From Burkholderia sp. BCC1644 (GTDB lineage: Bacteria > Pseudomonadota > Gammaproteobacteria > Burkholderiales > Burkholderiaceae), in assembly GCF_902833225.1 (NCBI RefSeq), contig NZ_CADFEI010000017.1, forward strand, positions 112,621 to 176,620: a DNA stretch of 64,000 nucleotides, in the 5' to 3' direction. Below, in pieces: positions 52,345 to 61,662 of this stretch. The position numbers and the translations under genes were made by a program. Position 1 is the stretch's first letter. Every line of letters begins with the position of its first letter. A model generated the notes under the pieces. That model worked only from the letters and a program-made list of their open reading frames with translations, ran no database searches and was not told where the DNA came from.

Positions 52345-53757
52345 TCACATCAACCCCGTCCGTACCTGCGGCATCAAACTCGCATCCGCACCGGTCACGT
52401 TAAACGCCCCCTTCGCCGACGACCCCGACGGCAGCGCCATCAAACTGCCATCGCCCAACCGGTTCGCATCGACAACAATCTGGCTCGCCGCACACCCGCT
52501 CGCCAGCAGCGACAGCGGCGCACCCGCGATCGACGAGAACGTATTCCCCGTCACGCTGAACGAACACACATTCCCGTACGCCCGAAAACCGGCATAACCG
52601 GAGCCGGACACACTGTTGCCCGTCACCGCCACGTTCGTCACCGTTCCCGTCCACGTGTCCAGCTCGATCGCCGCCTGCTGCGTCGGCTGCAGTCCGTTGT
52701 TCACGTTCGAATTCTGGATGTTGGTCACGACGTTGCCGGTAATCATGACGTTCGATGCACCATACGTGTTCCAGCTGTCCTCCTGCGCCACCAGGATACC
52801 GGCCGCCTTCTGCACGCCGTCGACCGTATTGTTCGAGATCGTCACGGCCTGCCCGCCGACCACCGCAATGCCGCGCCCCCACGGGTTGCCGGACACCGCG
52901 TTATGGTCGATCAGCACGTTGCTGCTGAGACGGCCGTCGCCGAGATAGCTGACGACGGCGATCAAATCGTCGCCGGTGGCCGTCACCGTATTGTTCTGCA
53001 CGAGCACGTTGATCGATCCGTTGGTCGTGTGGATGCCATCGGCCAGCGTCGCGTGGACGGTATTGCCGACGATCGCGACGCCATTGCCACCGAACACGAA
53101 AATCCCCGCACTCGCGCCGCCGTCGATCGTCACTTGCAGCACCTGGACGCCCGCGCCCGTCACCTCGACCTTGGTCGAGGCCGGCGTCGTAAGCCGCGTC
53201 GTGCCGGTACCGACCAGCGTCACGCCCACGAGCGTCGAACCGGTGCCGCTCATCACGATCGTTTGGTCTGCGGGATTCGTGGCGGCCAGCGTCGCGCCGT
53301 ATCCGGAAATCACCGCCTGCGGCACGCTGACCGTGAGCGAATGCCCGACGACGTAACGCCCCGGCGCGATGACGAGGCGCTGGCCGGTCTTCAGGCTGTC
53401 GAATGCCTTTTGCAGCGCATCGGCCTGATCGCTGCCGTCGGCGGCCGGATAGACGGTTAAGTCGGCGACGAGAGCGGAATTTGCACCTTGCGTGGGCAAA
53501 GGCGCCGCTCCGGAGGCCGTGCCGGCCACACTGGATGCCGCGCCGGACGTCGTGCCCGCCACACTGGACGTCGGCGCGGGGCTGGCGGGATTTGCCGATG
53601 AAGGCGAGCTGCCGGACGCCGCGCTGGCAGGCTCGGCGGGCGACGCCGGCGAAACGGATGTGCCCGCAACGGTCTGCGCCGCATTGTTGTCGCCGCCACC
53701 GCACGCGGCGAGGCCAAGGCAAAGCGCGGCGAGCATCGCCCGATCGACTGTACGCAT
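52345..53757 (-). CDS. Right-handed beta-helix lipoprotein
   Basis: A 470-residue lipoprotein (lipobox LAAC at residues 15-18). A Ser/Ala/Gly-rich linker of about 80 residues contains imperfect SVAGT-SGAAS repeats, and a parallel beta-helix follows with many NxVxGN/xITGNxVT turns (VTISNNTVDGVQKAAGILV, NVMITGNVVTNIQ). It probably binds or cleaves polysaccharide at the cell surface; no catalytic residues can be assigned. It lies immediately outside the island. It is far more GC-rich than the island genes. Confidence 0.8.
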   Translation of the reverse strand: MRTVDRAMLAALCLGLAACGGGDNNAAQTVAGTSVSPASPAEPASAASGSSPSSANPASPAPTSSVAGTTSGAASSVAGTASGAAPLPTQGANSALVADLTVYPAADGSDQADALQKAFDSLKTGQRLVIAPGRYVVGHSLTVSVPQAVISGYGATLAATNPADQTIVMSGTGSTLVGVTLVGTGTTRLTTPASTKVEVTGAGVQVLQVTIDGGASAGIFVFGGNGVAIVGNTVHATLADGIHTTNGSINVLVQNNTVTATGDDLIAVVSYLGDGRLSSNVLIDHNAVSGNPWGRGIAVVGGQAVTISNNTVDGVQKAAGILVAQEDSWNTYGASNVMITGNVVTNIQNSNVNNGLQPTQQAAIELDTWTGTVTNVAVTGNSVSGSGYAGFRAYGNVCSFSVTGNTFSSIAGAPLSLLASGCAASQIVVDANRLGDGSLMALPSGSSAKGAFNVTGADASLMPQVRTGLM

Positions 53758-53987
53758 AGGATTTCTGACGAGCCCGAGATGGCGCCATCCTAAGTACACG
53801 TGGCGTCTTTGTAAATGAGGCCTTCGTCCACCGTGTCGCACTGTGCGCCGTACGCACAAACCGTTGGCGATCCTCTGCGATTCATCGTCGTGACATGCGA
53901 CATGCGATCGCACTTCGCCCGATCCCCATGGACCCGCACCGCACATTGCGTAGAATCCCGAACCTTCGCCCGTACCCGGACCCGACC

Positions 53988-54320
53988 ATGATTCGAACCA
54001 TCGCGGCGCTGGCCGCGCTTTCGGCCCTGACCTGCACGGCGAACGCCACCGCTACCGGCGCGGCGCCTGCCAGGCAGCGCTATGTCAGCCCGGGCATCGC
54101 CAACGTCACGGCCGCCGCAGCACCGCATCAGGAAAACACTTCGTCGGACGCCCGCTGCCGGGAACTGGCCGCAGGCATCGACGCGGTCACGCATGCCCCG
54201 GACCGCGGCCACAAGGTCGTGCGCGGCTTCGGCCCGGACGGCAAGCCGCGCAACGAACTGCACGCCTACGACAGACGGGCCGACCTCGAAGCCGAGCATC
54301 AACAGCTCGGCTGCCGATAA
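53988..54320 (+). CDS. Small secreted protein, unknown
   Basis: A 110-residue protein with a Sec signal (RTIAALAALSALTCTANATA). The mature part contains two Cys residues (in DARCRELAAGIDAVTH and the C-terminal LGCR) that could form one disulphide. I do not recognise a family. ATG 53988 was chosen to begin at the signal peptide; the frame is open to 53895. Confidence 0.65.
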   Translation: MIRTIAALAALSALTCTANATATGAAPARQRYVSPGIANVTAAAAPHQENTSSDARCRELAAGIDAVTHAPDRGHKVVRGFGPDGKPRNELHAYDRRADLEAEHQQLGCR

Positions 54321-54363
54321 CGAACGTCACACTGCCCGGCCGGATCACGCCGGGCGCCAGCCC

Positions 54364-55104
54364 TTACGCGTTCGCACCGCCGTCGATCGTCAAGCCGGTG
54401 CCATTGATCGACCGCCCTTCCGGCCCGACGACGAACGCCACGAGCGCGGCGACGTCATCGGCCTTGCCGTACTGCGGAATCGCCATCCGCGAACGCTGCG
54501 CACCGGCATGGTCGCCGTCGGCCGGATTCATGTCGGTATCGGTCGAGCCCGGATGCACGATATTGACCGTGATGCCGCGCGAGCCGAGATCGCGCGCGAG
54601 CCCCTGCGTCCAGCCGATCAGCGCGGCCTTGCTCGCCGCATAGAGGCTCATCCCCGCATCGGGTACGCGCGTCGCGAGGCAGCTGCCGGTCGACACGATG
54701 CGCCCGCCCTCGCCGAGATGCCGCGCCGCCGCCTGCGACGCGACGATCACCGCGCGCACGTTCACGTTCAGCGTCGCGTCGATATCGTCGAGCGTGAGGT
54801 CGTCGAGCGTACCGGCCCGGAAAATCCCCGCGTTGTTGACGAGGATGTCGAGCCCGCCGAATGCCTCCGCGGCACGGTCGACCGCATCGCGCACCGCAAC
54901 CGGATCGGCGCTGTCGGCCTGGATCGCGACGGCACGGCGGCCCAGCGCCTCGATGCTCGCGACGACGGCCTGCGCCCGCTCGGCCGATTTTTCGTACGTG
55001 ATGGCGACGTCCGCGCCGTCGGCCGCCAGCCGTTTGGCGATTGCCGCGCCGATGCCGCGGCTGCCGCCCGTGATGAGTGCGCGCTTGCCCTGAAGTCGGT
55101 TCAT
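54364..55104 (-). CDS. Short-chain dehydrogenase/reductase
   Basis: A 246-residue SDR. The NAD(P) site is ALITGGSRGIGAAIAKRL, the NNAG motif is present, the catalytic Ser is in GGRIVSTGSCLAT and the YxxxK in SLYAASKAALIGW. It is divergent from a TetR gene, and a duplicated motif in the spacer marks likely co-regulation. The substrate is unknown; such pairs often answer to aldehydes or xenobiotics. Confidence 0.9.
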   Translation of the reverse strand: MNRLQGKRALITGGSRGIGAAIAKRLAADGADVAITYEKSAERAQAVVASIEALGRRAVAIQADSADPVAVRDAVDRAAEAFGGLDILVNNAGIFRAGTLDDLTLDDIDATLNVNVRAVIVASQAAARHLGEGGRIVSTGSCLATRVPDAGMSLYAASKAALIGWTQGLARDLGSRGITVNIVHPGSTDTDMNPADGDHAGAQRSRMAIPQYGKADDVAALVAFVVGPEGRSINGTGLTIDGGANA

Positions 55105-55130
55105 GTCGGTTCCTTTCCTCATTTATGTAA

Positions 55131-55198
55131 CGACCGACACAGAATGTGGCAAGTTGCGCGCCACAGTCAATTGATTTATTTTATCGATCGATACAGAA
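55131..55198. promoter_or_regulatory. Duplicated operator in the SDR/TetR spacer
   Basis: CGACCGACACAGAA (55131-55144) and CGATCGATACAGAA (55185-55198) are 12 of 14 identical and 54 bases apart. The second copy contains the perfect palindrome TATCGATCGATA (55182-55193). One lies near each gene start, as expected for a TetR repressor controlling both directions. Confidence 0.6.
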
Positions 55199-55219
55199 AT
55201 CGACGATGGGACGGATGCA

Positions 55220-55834
55220 ATGGCTGAACGGGGCCGACCGAGAAGCTTCGACAAGGAAGCGGCGCTGGATCGCGCGATGGAGGTGTTCTGGCGCCTCGGC
55301 TACGAGGGGGCGTCGATGACCGACCTGACGACCGCGATGGGCATCGCGTCGCCGAGCCTGTACGCGGCGTTCGGCAGCAAGGAAGCGTTGTTCCGGCAGG
55401 CGCTCGAGCACTACGGCGCAACGGAGGGACGGGAACTCTGGGGGGGCGTCGAACGGGCAGACAGCGCACACGACGCCGTGCAGAACTACCTGATGGATAC
55501 GGCGCGCGTGTTCACGCGGCGCTCGAAGCCGGCCGGCTGTCTGGTCGTGCTGTCGGCGCTGCATCCGGCCGAACGTTCCGATACGGTCCGGCAAACGCTG
55601 ATCGCGATGCGCGAGGGCACGGTCGAGGCGTTGCGGGAGCGCCTCCGGCGAGGCGTCGCGACCGGCGAGATCTCGGCAAACGCCAACCTCGATGCGATCG
55701 CTCGGTACTACGTGACGGTCCAGCAGGGGATGTCGATCCAGGCGCGCGACGGTGCGAGCCGACGCGATCTGGAGGCCATCGCGCAAGCCGCGCTGGCCGC
55801 ATGGCCGGCGCTCGTCGGCGCGCGCGGCGCCTAA
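55220..55834 (+). CDS. TetR-family repressor, divergent to the SDR gene
   Basis: A 204-residue TetR protein: RGRPRSFDKEAALDRAMEVF, then SMTDLTTAMGIASPSLYAAF as the helix-turn-helix (residues 30-50). The C-domain begins near residue 75. The start ATG 55220 is supported by MAERGRPR, a common family beginning. It probably represses the SDR gene and itself. Confidence 0.9.
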   Translation: MAERGRPRSFDKEAALDRAMEVFWRLGYEGASMTDLTTAMGIASPSLYAAFGSKEALFRQALEHYGATEGRELWGGVERADSAHDAVQNYLMDTARVFTRRSKPAGCLVVLSALHPAERSDTVRQTLIAMREGTVEALRERLRRGVATGEISANANLDAIARYYVTVQQGMSIQARDGASRRDLEAIAQAALAAWPALVGARGA

Positions 55835-55876
55835 CCGGATAACGACGCGGCCGTGCGCGGCCGCGCCGGCGCATCG

Positions 55877-56377
55877 TTACTGCTTCGCCGCGTGCTGCAC
55901 GTCCTTCGACGCATGCCACACGCGATAGCGCACCTCGAAACCGTCCGGCACATAGACGACGAGCGGCAGGCGGCTGTTGTAGCGCAGCAGCTGGCCGTCG
56001 CCGCGCACCTGCACGAAGCGTTGCTGCGGCGCCTGGCCCGGGCACGCCATCAGCGTCGAGGCCGGCCCCTTCACGTCGGTGAGCTGGTAGTACGTATAGC
56101 CCCAGCCCTTCACGTCCTCGGCGGTGAGCTCGCCGCCGAACCACTGCTGGTTGCAATCGGTCTGCAGCGTCTTGCCGATCATCAGCTCGACGCGCGCATC
56201 GCCTTCGTTCTCGAGCGCGGGCAGCCCGATCACGACGCGCTGCTGGCCGGCTGCCGCCTGCGGAAACATCTTGATCGACTCCGCCGGCACGGCGGGCGCC
56301 GATGCGGGGCTCGCCACGCACGCAGCGGCAGTCGTGACGCAGAAAGCGGCCAGCGCGGCCCGGATCGCGAATTTCAT
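55877..56377 (-). CDS. eco: Ecotin, periplasmic serine protease inhibitor
   Basis: A 166-residue exported protein; the signal peptide ends near AACVASPASA. The ecotin core is recognisable: RVELMIGKTLQTDCNQQWFG, KGWGYTYYQL, the reactive loop STLMACPG with Met at P1 as in E. coli, and LRYNSRLPLVVYVPDGFEVR. It protects against trypsin-like, chymotrypsin-like and elastase proteases, often host-derived. AGGAGCAC precedes ATG 56377. Confidence 0.9.
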   Translation of the reverse strand: MKFAIRAALAAFCVTTAAACVASPASAPAVPAESIKMFPQAAAGQQRVVIGLPALENEGDARVELMIGKTLQTDCNQQWFGGELTAEDVKGWGYTYYQLTDVKGPASTLMACPGQAPQQRFVQVRGDGQLLRYNSRLPLVVYVPDGFEVRYRVWHASKDVQHAAKQ

Positions 56378-56520
56378 CGATGTGCTCCTGAAAATCAAAT
56401 GAGCCCCGGATGCTAACACTTTCGCATCAGGCCCTTACGGAGCTGTAATTTGCAGACACAATTGCAAACAGTCGCCGGCTCCCGTGCGCGGTACTTATAC
56501 GGCAACCAACGGAGAACATC

Positions 56521-56835
56521 ATGCTGAAGCTCATTGCTGCCGCCGGCGTCGCGACCTTGCTGGCCGGCTGCGTCGTCGCCCCGGACGCCGGATACGGCTA
56601 CGGGCAGCCCTACTATTCCGATCCCGGCTACGCATACGCGCCGTCCCCCGTGTACGGCACGGTCAACATCTGGGGCGGTGGCGGCGGGCGCGACTGGGAT
56701 CGCGGCCGGCGCGACTACCACCGTTGGGACGGCGATCGCGGCAATCGCGGCAACGGCTGGGGACGCGGCGGGCGCCGCGGCGACTGGAACGATGGCGGCG
56801 GGCGCGGTGACGGCGGTGGCGGCCATCGCCACTGA
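56521..56835 (+). CDS. Small Gly/Arg/Asp-rich lipoprotein
   Basis: A 104-residue lipoprotein (lipobox LLAGC at residues 13-17), followed by a Tyr-rich segment (YGYGQPYYSDPGYAYAPSP) and a Gly-Arg-Asp-rich low-complexity tail. GGAGAACATC gives a good ribosome site. No domain is recognisable. A terminator follows. Confidence 0.7.
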   Translation: MLKLIAAAGVATLLAGCVVAPDAGYGYGQPYYSDPGYAYAPSPVYGTVNIWGGGGGRDWDRGRRDYHRWDGDRGNRGNGWGRGGRRGDWNDGGGRGDGGGGHRH

Positions 56836-56923
56836 CGGGCAATTGCAACCGTTTGTATCCGCGCACGGCCCGCCGATGGCCGGTCGTGCATCACGCGGAC
56901 GAACGGATGGCCGCACGAACGCA

Positions 56924-56953
56924 AAGGCCCTCGCATGAAGCGAGGGCCTTTTG
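56924..56953 (+). terminator. Rho-independent terminator
   Basis: An 11-base perfect stem (AAGGCCCTCGC / GCGAGGGCCTT) with a 5-base loop is followed by TT. It lies about 90 bases after the lipoprotein stop. Confidence 0.8.
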
Positions 56954-57032
56954 TCGTCCGGTCCTGCGATATGAACGTCGGCGGGTATCGGCCTGCCGGC
57001 GCCCTGCCCGTTCAAGTATCGCGTGCGCCCGC

Positions 57033-57395
57033 TTACCAGCCGGCCGGCTGCGCGTAGCCGCCCTGCACCGGCGCACCGCACACGTACGCACGCTGGTAGC
57101 GGTCATAGCAATAGTTCGGGCCTTCGTCCTGGTACTGCGCCTGCTGATAGGTCGGATACGCAGGCTGCTGGTACGCCGGCGCCTGGTAGTACGTCGGCGG
57201 CTGATAGGCCGGTGCCTGGTACACGGGCGCCTGATACGCGACGGGCGGATTCATCGCGGACGTCACGATCGCGCCCAGCACCGCGCCGCCGATCAAGGCG
57301 CCGATGACGGCGCCGCCGTCGCGGCCATGCGCGGACGCCGGGCCCGCGACGGCGAGCGAACCGGCGAGGACACACACTGCGGCAATCTTTTTCAT
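57033..57395 (-). CDS. Secreted YQAP-repeat protein with glycine zipper
   Basis: A 120-residue exported protein. After the signal (SLAVAGPASAHG) comes a glycine zipper (GGAVIGALIGGAVLGAIV), then tandem Tyr-Gln-Ala-Pro repeats (YQAPVYQAPAYQPPTYYQAP) and a C-terminal part with two Cys. The zipper may insert in the outer membrane. No known function. Confidence 0.75.
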   Translation of the reverse strand: MKKIAAVCVLAGSLAVAGPASAHGRDGGAVIGALIGGAVLGAIVTSAMNPPVAYQAPVYQAPAYQPPTYYQAPAYQQPAYPTYQQAQYQDEGPNYCYDRYQRAYVCGAPVQGGYAQPAGW

Positions 57396-57551
57396 GATGG
57401 ACTCCCACGCGAAGTGGTACTGGATGCGATGCATTGTGGCGGCACGCGGCCGTAATAGATGCAGCAAGTGGTAACGCGCGATTACCGGTATCACGCCCAC
57501 CGGAACGTCGCGCCGCCATGCTACGATTTTCGGCATACAGGAGACGCCTTC

Positions 57552-57932
57552 ATGCAGCCCGAAACCGCCCGCCGTTTCGATACCGAATTCGCGCCGCGCA
57601 TCGCGCAGGCAATCGCCGCCTTCTTCGCCGAGCACGTGCTGACCGACGTCGTGCCATACGGCGGCCACGGGCATCCGACGCGCGTGCAGATCCGCAGCGC
57701 GCCGCACGAGCATGTAAGCGGCTTCGAGCATCCGCTGAACCTCGAGCTGACCTGGGACACCGACGAGATCGAACGGTTGATGGCGCCGGACGGCCCGCAG
57801 CGCTTCGAGCACTACCTGGCCGCGCTGCCGAAAAAACTGGGGGCGTGGCAAGGCGCGCGGGACATCGATCTCGCGTCGCGCACGCAAGCCGACCCGCTCG
57901 TGCGGCTCGGCGGTCTCGACTTCGAAGGCTGA
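57552..57932 (+). CDS. Conserved hypothetical protein, possibly DUF5594
   Basis: A 126-residue acidic soluble protein, MQPETARRFDTEFAPRIAQA at the start and WDTDEIERLMAPDGPQRF in the middle. AGGAGA lies eight bases upstream of ATG 57552. It resembles a Burkholderia-specific family that I think is DUF5594, though I am unsure of the number. It is divergent from the YQAP-repeat gene. Confidence 0.7.
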   Translation: MQPETARRFDTEFAPRIAQAIAAFFAEHVLTDVVPYGGHGHPTRVQIRSAPHEHVSGFEHPLNLELTWDTDEIERLMAPDGPQRFEHYLAALPKKLGAWQGARDIDLASRTQADPLVRLGGLDFEG

Positions 57933-58117
57933 GTGCCCGCGCCGGCCGGCAGCCGCGCGTGCCGGCGTCGCGTCACGCGGCCCGGTGATACACTCGACCG
58001 GCCCCGTTCCGGTGCAGCCGCGCCGGCCGGGCCGTTCATCGCCGCCTCCACCCTCCCGCATGGTTGCGCACGCAACCGGCAACCGGGCGCGCGGACAACC
58101 CTGCTCTCGCTCCCGTC

Positions 58118-59485
58118 ATGAACGCCGATACCGGCCTGCCGCTTCCGCAACGTTACTGGGCGATCGTCTGCGTCGCACTGGGCATCACGCTCGCCGTGCT
58201 CGACGGCGCGATCGCGAACGTCGCGCTGCCGACGATCGCACGCGACCTGCACGCGTCCGACGCCGCATCGATCTGGATCGTCAACGCGTACCAGCTCGCG
58301 GTCACGATCACGCTGCTGCCGCTCGCGTCGCTCGGCGAGCGCATCGGCTATCGCCGCATCTACATCGCCGGGCTCGCGCTGTTCACCGCGGCCTCGCTCG
58401 GCTGCGCGCTCGCCGGTTCGCTGCCGATGCTGGCCGTGATGCGCGTGATCCAGGGCTTCGGCGCGGCCGGCATCATGAGCGTCAACGCGGCGCTCGTGCG
58501 GATGATCTACCCGTCGTCGCTGCTCGGGCGCGGGCTGTCGATCAATGCGATGGTCGTCGCGCTGTCGTCGGCGATCGGGCCGACGGTCGCGTCCGCGATC
58601 CTGTCGTTCGCATCGTGGCCCTGGCTGTTCGCGGTCAACGTGCCGATCGGCATCGCCGCGGTTCTCGGCAGCCTGCGTGCGCTGCCGGCCAACCCGCTGC
58701 ACGACGCGCCGTACGATTTCCCGAGCGCGCTGATGAACGCGTGCGTGTTCGGCCTGCTGATCACGGCCGTCGACGGGCTCGGGCACGGCGAAGGCCACGC
58801 GTACGTCGCGGCCGAGCTGGCAGTGGCGTTCGTCGTCGGCTACTTCTTCGTGAAGCGCCAGCTGTCGCAGCCGGCGCCGCTCCTGCCCGTCGACCTGATG
58901 CGCATCCCGATGTTCGCGCTGTCGATCTACACGTCGACGGCATCGTTCACGTCGCAGATGCTCGCATTCGTCGCGCTGCCGTTCTGGCTGCAGAACTCGC
59001 TCGGCTTCTCGCAGGTCGAGACGGGCCTCTACATGACGCCATGGCCGCTCGTGATCGTGTTCGCCGCCCCGCTCGCGGGCGTGCTGTCGGACCGCTATTC
59101 GGCCGGCATCCTCGGCGGGATCGGGCTGGCGCTGTTCGCGGCCGGGCTGCTGTCGCTCGCGACGATCGGCGCGCATCCGGGCACCGTCGACATCGTGTGG
59201 CGGATGGCGCTGTGCGGCGCGGGCTTCGGGCTGTTCCAGTCGCCGAACAACCGCGCGATGCTGTCGTCGGCGCCGCGCGAGCGCAGCGGCGGCGCGGGCG
59301 GCATGCTGAGCACCGCGCGCCTGACCGGCCAGACACTCGGCGCCGCGCTGGTCGCGTTGATTTTCGGGCTGTCGCCGGATCGCGGGCCGACGATCGCGCT
59401 CTACGTCGCCACGGCGTTCGCGGCGGTGGCAGCCGTCGTGAGCATGCTGCGCATCACGTCGCCACGGCCGGACGCAGCGACCTGA
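58118..59485 (+). CDS. MFS exporter of the DHA2 (14-helix) type
   Basis: A 455-residue permease, somewhat short for the type. It begins RYWAIVCVALGITLAVLDGA (helix 1 with the Asp typical of the family), has a GERIGYRRIYIAGLALF cytoplasmic loop motif and a MRVIQGFGAAGIMS helix, plus extra central helices. EmrB/QacA-like members export drugs or toxic organics. No regulator is adjacent; the substrate is unknown. Confidence 0.87.
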   Translation: MNADTGLPLPQRYWAIVCVALGITLAVLDGAIANVALPTIARDLHASDAASIWIVNAYQLAVTITLLPLASLGERIGYRRIYIAGLALFTAASLGCALAGSLPMLAVMRVIQGFGAAGIMSVNAALVRMIYPSSLLGRGLSINAMVVALSSAIGPTVASAILSFASWPWLFAVNVPIGIAAVLGSLRALPANPLHDAPYDFPSALMNACVFGLLITAVDGLGHGEGHAYVAAELAVAFVVGYFFVKRQLSQPAPLLPVDLMRIPMFALSIYTSTASFTSQMLAFVALPFWLQNSLGFSQVETGLYMTPWPLVIVFAAPLAGVLSDRYSAGILGGIGLALFAAGLLSLATIGAHPGTVDIVWRMALCGAGFGLFQSPNNRAMLSSAPRERSGGAGGMLSTARLTGQTLGAALVALIFGLSPDRGPTIALYVATAFAAVAAVVSMLRITSPRPDAAT

Positions 59486-59516
59486 CGCCGCCGCGCGTCG
59501 GCACACGCGACGCGCA

Positions 59517-60110
59517 TCACGCGGCGTCGAGCGCGTCCATCACGAAACGCACGCGCGCCTTCACGCTCACGCGCGGCAACTCGATCAGCCGGTATCCATA
59601 CGACGTGTAGCAGTCGACCATCGCGTCGTAGGTCCGCTCGGCTTCCGCGAAATCCTGCCGGCGCTCCGTGTCCTGCGCATAGATCTCGGGCCACGGCGGG
59701 GCGATGAACACGCGCCGGTGATAGCGGAAACGGCGGGCCGCGGCTTCCGCATGCGCGGGTACCGCCAGCCCGGTCAGCCGCAGGTAGCCGACCACGTCCG
59801 GCACGCCACGATCGAAGAACACGGGCCCGCGCGCCTGCCGCGCGAGATGGTACGAACGCATCTCCCAGCTCAGCATCAGCTCGGCGAACGCGGCCGGGTC
59901 GCGCCATGGCAGCGCGACGCCGTCGATGGCCATCTGGTCGCGGATCACGCCGCGCCCGGCCTCCTGCGAACGCGCGAAACCGGCGCGTTCGAGCGCATCG
60001 AGCAAGGTGCTCTTGCCCGAACCCGGGCCGCCCGTCACGACGAAGAAGCGGCCGACGGCGTCGTCCGTCTCCTCGTCCCCGGCGCCCGCGCCCGGTGCGA
60101 ATTCATGCAT
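59517..60110 (-). CDS. P-loop ATPase/kinase-like protein (AAA_28 type)
   Basis: A 197-residue protein with the P-loop VTGGPGSGKSTLLDALER near residue 25 and a FFDRGVPDVVGYL motif like that of nucleotide-kinase-like AAA_28 proteins. It overlaps the end of otsA by eight bases, so it is cotranscribed and perhaps coupled to trehalose synthesis. Its substrate is unknown. Confidence 0.8.
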   Translation of the reverse strand: MHEFAPGAGAGDEETDDAVGRFFVVTGGPGSGKSTLLDALERAGFARSQEAGRGVIRDQMAIDGVALPWRDPAAFAELMLSWEMRSYHLARQARGPVFFDRGVPDVVGYLRLTGLAVPAHAEAAARRFRYHRRVFIAPPWPEIYAQDTERRQDFAEAERTYDAMVDCYTSYGYRLIELPRVSVKARVRFVMDALDAA

Positions 60111-61524
60111 GCGCAACCCGCCGGCCCGCACGTTGCGTGACCGACGCCGCCGCCGCGACACTGCGCAAGTCCGCGACGAACGTGTCGCGCCAGACCGACA
60201 GGTCGTTTTCACGGAGCCGCGCGAGGTTCTCCTCATGACGCGCCTGCCGCTCCGCGAGCGGCATCGACAGCGCACGTTCGAGCGCCTCGGCCATCTGCGA
60301 CAGGTCGTACGGATTGACGAGCAGCGCGCCGGTCAGCTCGGCTGCCGCGCCGGCGAACTCCGACAGCACGAGCACGCCCGGATCGGCCGGATCCTGCGAC
60401 GCGACGTACTCCTTCGCGACGAGATTCATCCCGTCGCGCAGCGGCGTCACGTAGCCGACCTGCGACATCCGGAAGAACGCCATCAGCAGGTTGCGCTCGT
60501 ACTTGCGGTTCAGGTACTGGATCGGCGTCCAGTCGAGTTGCGAGAAGCGGCCGTTGATGCGGCCGGCTTCGCCTTCGAGCGTTTCGCGAATGTCCTGGTA
60601 GGTCTGCACGTCCGAACGCGTCGGCGGCGCGATCTGCAACAGCGACACACGCCCCTGCCAGCCCGGCGCGTTCGCGAGCATCCGCTCGAACGACTGGAAG
60701 CGCTCGACGAGCCCCTTCGAGTAATCGAGCCGGTCAACGCTCATCACGAGCTTGCGGCCGTCGAGCGCCTCGCGCAGCATCTTCACCGGTTTGCGCGTGC
60801 CGTACTGGACGGCCGCCTGCGCGATCGCGTCGGGATGCACGCCGATCGGATAGGCGGCGACTTTCACGACGCGACCGTGCGCGTGCAGCATCCCGTCGTC
60901 GCTTGCCGCGCCGATCCCGCGCCGTTCGATGTAGTCGGTGAATGCCTGCTTGTCGGCCTCGGTCTGGAAGCCCGCGATGTCGTACGCGCACATGAACTTC
61001 ACGAGCTCCTCGTGCGGCGGCACGAGGCGCAGCATGTCGGGCGACGGAAACGGGATGTGCAGGAAGAAGCCGATCGGGTTCTTCACGCCGAGCTCGCGCA
61101 GGTAATGCGCGAACGGCAGCAGATGGTAGTCGTGTACCCAGATCAGATCGTCGGGCCGCAGCAGCGCGGCAAGCTGCTTCGCAAGCATCGCGTTCACGCG
61201 CAGATAACCGGCGTACTCCTGACGATCGAAGCGCGCGAGATCGCCGCGGTAATGGAACACCGGCCACAGCGTCGCGTTCGAGAAACCGCGGTAGTACTGA
61301 TCGTAGTCGCGCCGTGTCAGCCCGACCGTCGCATACGTGACGTTGCCGTCCCGCTGGATTGTCGGTTCGGCGTCGGGCGTACCGCCGATCTCGCCGTTCC
61401 AGCCGAACCAGACGCCACCGCTTTCCTTCAGCGCATCCATCACGCCGACGGCCAGGCCGCCCGCGCTCGGGCGCGTGTCCTCGCCGGCGGCGACACGGTT
61501 CGATACCACGATCAATCTGCTCAT
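60103..61524 (-). CDS. otsA: Trehalose-6-phosphate synthase
   Basis: A 473-residue GT20 glycosyltransferase that makes trehalose 6-phosphate from UDP-glucose and glucose 6-phosphate. The start MSRLIVVSNRVA at 61524 has GGAGGGG upstream. Family motifs are GGLAVGVMDALKESGGVWFG, LIWVHDYHLLPFAHYLREL, VMSVDRLDYSKGLVERFQSF and VLVLSEFAGAAAELTGALLV. There is no otsB beside it; a P-loop gene overlaps its end. Confidence 0.93.
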   Translation of the reverse strand: MSRLIVVSNRVAAGEDTRPSAGGLAVGVMDALKESGGVWFGWNGEIGGTPDAEPTIQRDGNVTYATVGLTRRDYDQYYRGFSNATLWPVFHYRGDLARFDRQEYAGYLRVNAMLAKQLAALLRPDDLIWVHDYHLLPFAHYLRELGVKNPIGFFLHIPFPSPDMLRLVPPHEELVKFMCAYDIAGFQTEADKQAFTDYIERRGIGAASDDGMLHAHGRVVKVAAYPIGVHPDAIAQAAVQYGTRKPVKMLREALDGRKLVMSVDRLDYSKGLVERFQSFERMLANAPGWQGRVSLLQIAPPTRSDVQTYQDIRETLEGEAGRINGRFSQLDWTPIQYLNRKYERNLLMAFFRMSQVGYVTPLRDGMNLVAKEYVASQDPADPGVLVLSEFAGAAAELTGALLVNPYDLSQMAEALERALSMPLAERQARHEENLARLRENDLSVWRDTFVADLRSVAAAASVTQRAGRRVAHA

Positions 61525-61662
61525 GCGGCTTCCCCTCCTCGATTCGATTGGCGGGCGCGCGACGCGCGCCCGAGCGGACACGGCTGCCAGAAGGCGGCCG
61601 CGCGTCGGCTCAGTTCCGAGAAATGCAATGAAATACGGCGGTGGAATGCTGCAACGACGGCA

